Shown here in pieces: positions 41,762-46,425 of a stretch of 46,425 nt of DNA. Every line of letters begins with the position of its first letter. The stretch's first letter is position 1. The stretch lies in contig NZ_AWGD01000027.1 of NCBI RefSeq assembly GCF_000495795.1, positions 1 through 46,425 of the forward strand, read 5' to 3'. This stretch comes from Asticcacaulis sp. AC460 (GTDB lineage: Bacteria; Pseudomonadota; Alphaproteobacteria; Caulobacterales; Caulobacteraceae). The position numbers and the translations under genes were made by a program. The notes under the pieces are model-generated. The model searched no databases and was not told the origin of the DNA. It was given only the letters and a program-made list of their open reading frames with translations.

Positions 41762-43573
41762 TCAGATCAGTCCGGCGTCCTTAAAGACCTGTTCCAGCAC
41801 GGCCAGGGGCACAGCGGCGCAGGTCAGGCCGACATCATGGAATTTCTTGATGTCGAAGTTCGCGCCGGCCTTCGCCCTCGCCTGTTCGCGCAGCTTGATC
41901 CACTGAATCTTGCCGATCATGTAGCTCAGGGCCTGGCCCGGCCACACACAGTAACGCTCGATCTCGGTCGTCGCGGCCGATTCCTGATCGCCATTGGTGG
42001 CGACGAAATACTGGATGGCCTGTTCGCGGCTCCAGCGCTTGGCATGCATGCCGGTGTCAACCACCAAGCGGATAGCGCGGAACAACGACGACTGCAGGTA
42101 GCCGATATAGCCCGGCTTGTCGTCGGCATACATGCCCATCTCGGACGCCAGCAGTTCCGAATACAGGGCCCAGCCTTCGGAATAGGCCGAGTAACCGCCG
42201 GTCTTGCGCAGCATGGGCAAGCCCTGCGCCTCCATCTGGATGGAGATCTGCAGGTGGTGGCCCGGAATAGCCTCGTGGTAGGTCAGGGTCGGCAGCGACC
42301 AGGACGGCCATTCGGCCGTGTCGCGCAGGTTGATGTAGTAGGCGCCCGGACGCGAACCATCCAGGGTCGGGCGTTGATAGTAGCCGCCGGGCGCGCCGGC
42401 TTCGGTTTCCTTGGGCACGCGGCGTACGGTCACCGGCGTCTTGGGCAGGACGCCGAACCAGTCCGGCAGCTTGGCCTCGATGGCGCGGATCTGGACGTTC
42501 AGGTCGCCGAGCAGTTGCTCCTTGGCCTCGTCGGTATTGGCGTAGACATATTTCGGATCCTCGGACAGGGCCCGCATGCGTTCGCCGACAGTTCCCGTCG
42601 TGTAGCCGATCTCTTTCAGCTTGACGTCGGCCTCGGCACTGATCTCGGCCACCAGGTCGAGGCCGATCTTGTGGATCTCTTCCGGGGTCAGCGTGGCGGT
42701 GGTGCCGCCCTTGGCGCAGTGGGCATAGTAGGCGTCGCCGTCCTTGAGGCGCCAGATACCTGCGTCATGCACGGCCTTGGGGCGCGCCGCCGTTAGCGCA
42801 GCGATCTGGGCGTCCAGCGCCTTGGCCACCACACCATCGACGCGTTTGGCCGCTTCTGCTGCCCAGTCGCCGGCGACGCCGGCCTTGGTTGCTTTTTCAG
42901 CCAGGGCCTTGGTCATCGAGCTGTCGGCGCCCTTGATGGCGCGCAGGGCCTGCAGTTGAGTGATCGCCTTGTCGAGCGCAAAGTCGGGCGCCATGACGCC
43001 CTGAGCGACGTCGATATTGAAGCGCTCGGTCTGCTGGTCCAGCACGGTGGCAAAGCCTTCGATTCGGGACAGGAAGGCGTCGGCATCGGCCTTGGTTTCG
43101 ACCGTGTGCTGGGTCGCCAGGAAGTCCGGCAGGCTTTGGTAAGCGCCGTTAAGCTGGCTGAGGATATAGGGCTGCGAGCCCCAGTAACCGAACTTGAACT
43201 TTTCGGCGCCCGCCTTGGACTGGGTCAGGCTCCACAGCACGGAATCGTAGTTGATGCGGTCCATGCCCGACAGCTTATCGCGCGGGATGGCGGCGATCGC
43301 GGCGTGATGGCGGGCGGTACGTTCGGCGCCGGCCTTCTGTTCGTGGATGCTGTAGTCCGACAGCTTCGCCTTGGAATCGGCCTTGTCGCCCTTGTCCAGG
43401 CCCAGCGATGTCAGGGTTTCCGGCGAGTATTTCAGCCGCTCCTGGTAGATGTCGTCGAACACCTGATTGAGCTTGGCGGCGATGGCGGTGTCACTGGCCC
43501 AAGCCGTGGTATCTAAGGCGGCAGCCCCAGCCGTGGCGGCGGCTGACGCAAGAAGATGGCGGCGATTGAGCAT
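41762..43573 (-). CDS. Tat-exported DUF885 family (metallopeptidase-like) protein
   Basis: 603 residues. The leader MLNRRHLLASAAATAGAAAL has a twin-arginine motif and an Ala-rich segment, so export as a folded protein is likely. DUF885 body: YHEAIPGHHLQISIQ (HExxxxHH metal site), EGWALYSELLASEMG, and YMIGKIQWIKLREQAR near the end. Family members are probable zinc peptidases. AAGGA about 10 bases before the ATG. Located behind the 781-residue protein on the same strand but 60 bp apart; co-transcription is possible. Confidence 0.9.
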   Translation of the reverse strand: MLNRRHLLASAAATAGAAALDTTAWASDTAIAAKLNQVFDDIYQERLKYSPETLTSLGLDKGDKADSKAKLSDYSIHEQKAGAERTARHHAAIAAIPRDKLSGMDRINYDSVLWSLTQSKAGAEKFKFGYWGSQPYILSQLNGAYQSLPDFLATQHTVETKADADAFLSRIEGFATVLDQQTERFNIDVAQGVMAPDFALDKAITQLQALRAIKGADSSMTKALAEKATKAGVAGDWAAEAAKRVDGVVAKALDAQIAALTAARPKAVHDAGIWRLKDGDAYYAHCAKGGTTATLTPEEIHKIGLDLVAEISAEADVKLKEIGYTTGTVGERMRALSEDPKYVYANTDEAKEQLLGDLNVQIRAIEAKLPDWFGVLPKTPVTVRRVPKETEAGAPGGYYQRPTLDGSRPGAYYINLRDTAEWPSWSLPTLTYHEAIPGHHLQISIQMEAQGLPMLRKTGGYSAYSEGWALYSELLASEMGMYADDKPGYIGYLQSSLFRAIRLVVDTGMHAKRWSREQAIQYFVATNGDQESAATTEIERYCVWPGQALSYMIGKIQWIKLREQARAKAGANFDIKKFHDVGLTCAAVPLAVLEQVFKDAGLI

Positions 43574-43633
43574 GGAAGACGGTCCTTTTGAACAGCAGCC
43601 GCTATGCTTCGCAGGGCCACGGCGGATTGAAAG

Positions 43634-45979
43634 TTAAATTCTTGTAATATTTGCAACGATCCTGACATCGCGGCCGTCTTCCGACGACAGAAAGATATCG
43701 CCGGTCTCGGGATCGAATCCTTCGGACCGCTTGCCATTAATGGTCACCGCATCGATCCTGCCCCTGAACCTCAATCGCATCCTTACGGGTGCGTCACGGA
43801 TATCAATCGGCGGCAGGGCGATGGTCGCTTCGATGCGTTTCGTGCTGGAGCTTATGGCATAGCCGGTCCGCCCCCACCGGGTTGGTGCGTTAGTAACGCG
43901 CACGGTCTTGCCGGGTTCGAGCCAGGCCTGCGGCAAGCCCTTGCCCAGCCACAGAATCCACCGTTCTTCGTAGACCAGCAGCCACCGCGCCATCAGTGGG
44001 CAGACCAGTTGCGACGGCGAGCAATAGGCCGAGGTGAAGTCGTCGGCCAGAGGGCGCCGCGTTTCCGGCGCCAGCCAGGCCCCACGGGTATACTGATGCG
44101 CCATGGAGCTGTAGGTCATCAGCAGGGCTTCCCGAATGCGGTCGTTCTGGATCAGCCCGTAGCCGTGACCGTAGGACAGAAAACCGGCCATTTCGCCCGT
44201 GCGGTAGCCATAGGCCATAGGCATGCCCAGGACGATGTCGTGATGGCGGCCGCGGTAGTCGATGATGCGGTTGATCTCTTCTTCCCAGAGGAAGCCGGAA
44301 TACAGCATTTCCATCCACGAACGGTAGCTGCGCCACTGCGGGTCGGAACGGTCGCGCTGCAGGACGACGTGGAAAGGTTCCTTCGCCCCGGCGATCGTCG
44401 GCAGGATGGTTTCACCATCGACCGTCAGCATCGAGCGCGACATGGCGGTTTGCAGGTCCCTGGCCAGATGCTGTCCGTCACTTATCAAGGTCTGGCCCCA
44501 GTCGTAGAGGGCGGAATCGGCCCGTGCCGTGGCAATGGTGCGCCAGACGTCGCCTATCTCGGTGAAGCCACGGATCGCTTCGGTACTGTTGGAAAAATAG
44601 GGCTGCATATAGCGCTGCGGATCGGCTTCCAGCACGGCGTCGGCTTCGCTCCAGCCCGACAGCATGCCATAGGCCGGGTCGTCCTTGGCCAAGGTCAGGG
44701 CCTTGGCGCGCATACCCAAAAGGACATGAGTGATGGCGTCGATGCGTTTGCGGTGGCGAAGCAGCAGGTCCGGGTCGCCACCATGGGTGATATATTGCGC
44801 CACTACGGTCAGCATGCGGCCGAACTGGCCGGTTTCCGGACCGCGATACAGGATCACGCCGTCGTCGCGGACGAACTTGCCAAAATAGTTGTCGATATAG
44901 ACGCCGGCGCGCTCGATCAGGCCCCATTCGATCATAGCCGCCGTCTCGACATTGAAAGTGTCGGGGAAGCCGTCGTGCTCGCTGCCGCCGTAGTTCTTGT
45001 CGACCGTGCCGTATTTGGGATAGCCGTCCGACCGTCCCATCATGGCGCGGATCAGGCTGTGGCGCGCCTGGTTCTGCAACCGGGCATCGGGAAGGTCGAC
45101 CTGCATGCCGGCCGCCAGTTTCTCGTCCCAGCCGGCCTTGAAGGCCAGCAAGTCGGCATAGAACAGTTTCGGGTCGTCGCCCTCGCGCGGTGGATAGGGC
45201 AGATAGGAGTCGATATGGCGGCTCCAGGCCAGGCGGCCCTCTTCGATACGGCTGACGCGGTACCAGACCGGCTGCATGCGGGTATTGCCGTTGATCATCC
45301 GCAGTGGCGCGAAGGCCAGCATCTCGGTCCAGTCACCGTTGTCTTCCGGATAGACGAAGCGCAGGCACGGCAGGTAGCCGCCGACCAGGCCGTCGCGGAC
45401 CTTGCCGGCCTTGCGCACGGCGTCGACCGAGGGCTGATAGACGGCGGGGTCGAAATTGGGCGAGCGGCCGCCATACATGAACCAGACCTTGTCCTGGTTC
45501 TCCGGCGTGCCGAGGAAGTTGTAGGTATCACCCCATACCTTGCGGATCGGCGGAAAGGCCGAGGCGACCGTGTCGTAGTCGGGATCGCCCGGCCTTGACA
45601 GGATCTGTTGCCCCAGCAGGTCGGTCGGGGACTCGCGGACCTCGGCTTCGGTGTGGCCGAGGAAGGCTTTCGAGAAATCGACTTCGGTGGATTCGGCAGT
45701 TTTGCCGAAGGCCATGCGCAGGCCGGTCGTGTCGACAAAGGCGATGTCGCCGCCATCGATGCGGAAGGTTTCCAGCACGACCTGGTCGGGCAGGATTTCG
45801 ACCAGGGTCCAGGCGGCGAAGGTTTCACCGCGGCGAACGGTTTGGCGGGTTGCGCCTTCGCTCAGTTCGACGGAGGTGTCGTCGATAAAGCGAGTGACTT
45901 TTAGGCCTGTCGCGGCACGGACGGACGGCGCCGCGGCCAGGGCAGCCACAGAGGCCAGCAAATGACGGCGATTGAGCAT
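43634..45979 (-). CDS. Large Tat-exported protein, possible six-hairpin glycosidase-like hydrolase
   Basis: 781 residues with leader MLNRRHLLASVAALAAAPSV, nearly identical to that of the neighbouring DUF885 protein. The middle (~300-600) is helical and Trp/Tyr/Asp-rich, e.g. GGSEHDGFPDTFNVETAAM, GPETGQFGRMLTVVAQYITH and MPMAYGYRTGEMAGFLSYGH, which reminds me of (alpha/alpha)6 glycoside hydrolases; the C-terminus is beta-rich. I do not recognise a family with certainty. The LacI-type palindrome 28 bases upstream supports a sugar-related role. GGAGGA precedes the ATG. Confidence 0.8.
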   Translation of the reverse strand: MLNRRHLLASVAALAAAPSVRAATGLKVTRFIDDTSVELSEGATRQTVRRGETFAAWTLVEILPDQVVLETFRIDGGDIAFVDTTGLRMAFGKTAESTEVDFSKAFLGHTEAEVRESPTDLLGQQILSRPGDPDYDTVASAFPPIRKVWGDTYNFLGTPENQDKVWFMYGGRSPNFDPAVYQPSVDAVRKAGKVRDGLVGGYLPCLRFVYPEDNGDWTEMLAFAPLRMINGNTRMQPVWYRVSRIEEGRLAWSRHIDSYLPYPPREGDDPKLFYADLLAFKAGWDEKLAAGMQVDLPDARLQNQARHSLIRAMMGRSDGYPKYGTVDKNYGGSEHDGFPDTFNVETAAMIEWGLIERAGVYIDNYFGKFVRDDGVILYRGPETGQFGRMLTVVAQYITHGGDPDLLLRHRKRIDAITHVLLGMRAKALTLAKDDPAYGMLSGWSEADAVLEADPQRYMQPYFSNSTEAIRGFTEIGDVWRTIATARADSALYDWGQTLISDGQHLARDLQTAMSRSMLTVDGETILPTIAGAKEPFHVVLQRDRSDPQWRSYRSWMEMLYSGFLWEEEINRIIDYRGRHHDIVLGMPMAYGYRTGEMAGFLSYGHGYGLIQNDRIREALLMTYSSMAHQYTRGAWLAPETRRPLADDFTSAYCSPSQLVCPLMARWLLVYEERWILWLGKGLPQAWLEPGKTVRVTNAPTRWGRTGYAISSSTKRIEATIALPPIDIRDAPVRMRLRFRGRIDAVTINGKRSEGFDPETGDIFLSSEDGRDVRIVANITRI

Positions 45980-46006
45980 GGTGTCCTCCCCAGACTCTGC
46001 AACTCG

Positions 46007-46020
46007 TGTAAACGTTTACA
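46007..46020. promoter_or_regulatory. LacI/GalR-family operator
   Basis: TGTAAACGTTTACA is a perfect 14-bp palindrome with the central CG typical of LacI-family sites, placed about 27 bases before the 781-residue protein gene, in a position suited for repression. No LacI-type gene lies in the window. Confidence 0.7.
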
Positions 46021-46056
46021 GTTGATGGGGATGATTGGCCTGACGGTGGCGAAGAG

Positions 46057-46374
46057 TCAAGTTTGGGTACGCAGCCAGTTCCGATACCAAGGCCTGGCGT
46101 CCTCGGGCCGTCCGCAGCTGCCTTCGACGACCTTGCGGCGGCGCATGGCCCCGGCCTGTTTGTAGGTGATGGCGATGGCGCCAGCCGCGATCGCCCGGTC
46201 GCGCATCGACAGCGGCACGTCGTAATGGTCGCCTTGGTAGTGTTCGCGTTTCATGCCGATCATGACGGCAAAGCGATGCAGTTCCGCGTCCGTGTCGGCG
46301 ATCATGTGCGACATGTGCATGCCGCGAAACGCGCCGATGCGGTAGCGGTACATGTCATCGACAAAGACGGTCAT
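46057..46374 (-). CDS. DUF4031 domain protein
   Basis: 105 residues from ATG 46374 (MTVFVDDMYRYRIGAF), which gives the beginning usual for DUF4031; the longer frame to 46416 runs into repeat DNA. HMIADTDAELHRFAVMIGM, HYDVPLSMRDRAIAAGAIAI and a basic C-terminus (AMRRRKVV) are the visible features. Function unknown in the family; the conserved Asp pair and His could bind metal. About 36 bp lie between its stop and the LacI-type palindrome of the next minus-strand gene. Confidence 0.85.
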   Translation of the reverse strand: MTVFVDDMYRYRIGAFRGMHMSHMIADTDAELHRFAVMIGMKREHYQGDHYDVPLSMRDRAIAAGAIAITYKQAGAMRRRKVVEGSCGRPEDARPWYRNWLRTQT

Positions 46375-46401
46375 GGAGCCTGACGGATTTTGGCGTTGCA
46401 A

Positions 46402-46425
46402 CACTCTCCTCCCCACGTGTGGGGA
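46402..46425. repeat. Part of a type-B hairpin repeat at the right edge
   Basis: CTCCTCCCCACGTGTGGGGA continues beyond the window; the CCCCACGTGTGGGG stem and the CTCCTCCCC start match the type-B elements. Confidence 0.5.

Noticed and set aside
44009..45598. 529-codon plus-strand frame
   Set aside because: Antisense to the Tat-exported 781-residue protein gene, which has a leader, ribosome-binding site and operator.
4690..46425. Short repeats as a CRISPR array
   Set aside because: Copies are single or in inverted pairs, kilobases apart, with no regular spacers and no cas genes.

Overview
The window looks like chromosomal DNA of an alphaproteobacterium of the order Caulobacterales. An Asticcacaulis-like organism is my best guess, but no rRNA or other taxonomic marker is present. 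The case rests on high-GC codon use with strong G/C at third positions, a phaAB/phaR polyhydroxybutyrate locus, a zauP-zapA cell-division pair, a quinone-type pyrD, and several Tat-exported proteins. No tRNA, rRNA, CRISPR array, insertion sequence or prophage was seen.

Layout. 1-3097 (minus): the N-terminal part of a very large repeat protein (propeller-like repeats, then cadherin-like tandem repeats) that runs off the left edge. 3371-10801: a polysaccharide polymerase/ligase-type membrane protein, a phosphohistidine phosphatase plus pyrD, a secreted CAP-domain protein, a methyltransferase divergent from gloB, a DUF4908-like secreted protein, and a serine beta-lactamase-like hydrolase. 10916-14517: the PHB locus, with phaA-phaB divergent from the regulator phaR. 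14578-19792: envelope sugar genes (GT2 plus a small membrane protein divergent from an ArnT-type GT39), a VIT-family transporter, and another GT2 directly behind thrS. 19795-22691: thrS, yidD and a NifU/IscU-like scaffold. 22724-28950: a complete four-gene 'ligase-associated' DNA repair cluster (ATP-dependent ligase, MBL-fold exonuclease, Lhr-type DEXH helicase, PdeM-type phosphoesterase) in two divergent halves. 29017-30214: a DUF4262 gene, then zauP-zapA. 30350-40733: central carbon metabolism (tkt, gap, pgk, fba) interrupted by an EF-hand protein, a two-component system and three small membrane proteins. 40785-41719: a PTPS/QueD-family enzyme overlapping folB. 41762-46374: a DUF885 peptidase-like protein and a large hydrolase-like protein with almost identical Tat leaders, the latter behind a LacI-type palindrome, then DUF4031.

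How the genes work together. tkt, gap, pgk and fba form a sugar-phosphate block. phaA and phaB draw acetyl-CoA into PHB precursors under the control of PhaR. The GT2/GT39 genes probably build and transfer a lipid-linked sugar to the envelope. The four repair genes are a known co-occurring set.

The less expected signals are non-coding. A family of GC-rich hairpin repeats sits in many gene gaps, and two inverted pairs form 170-240 bp hairpins inside the repair cluster. A different, longer structured element lies directly behind both phaB and phaR in the same orientation relative to the gene. A structured possible small RNA follows tkt. A slippery A-run with an immediate stop lies exactly at the PTPS/folB overlap and could produce a fusion protein. 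Many start codons were moved inward from the longest open frame because of ribosome-binding sites or family conservation.
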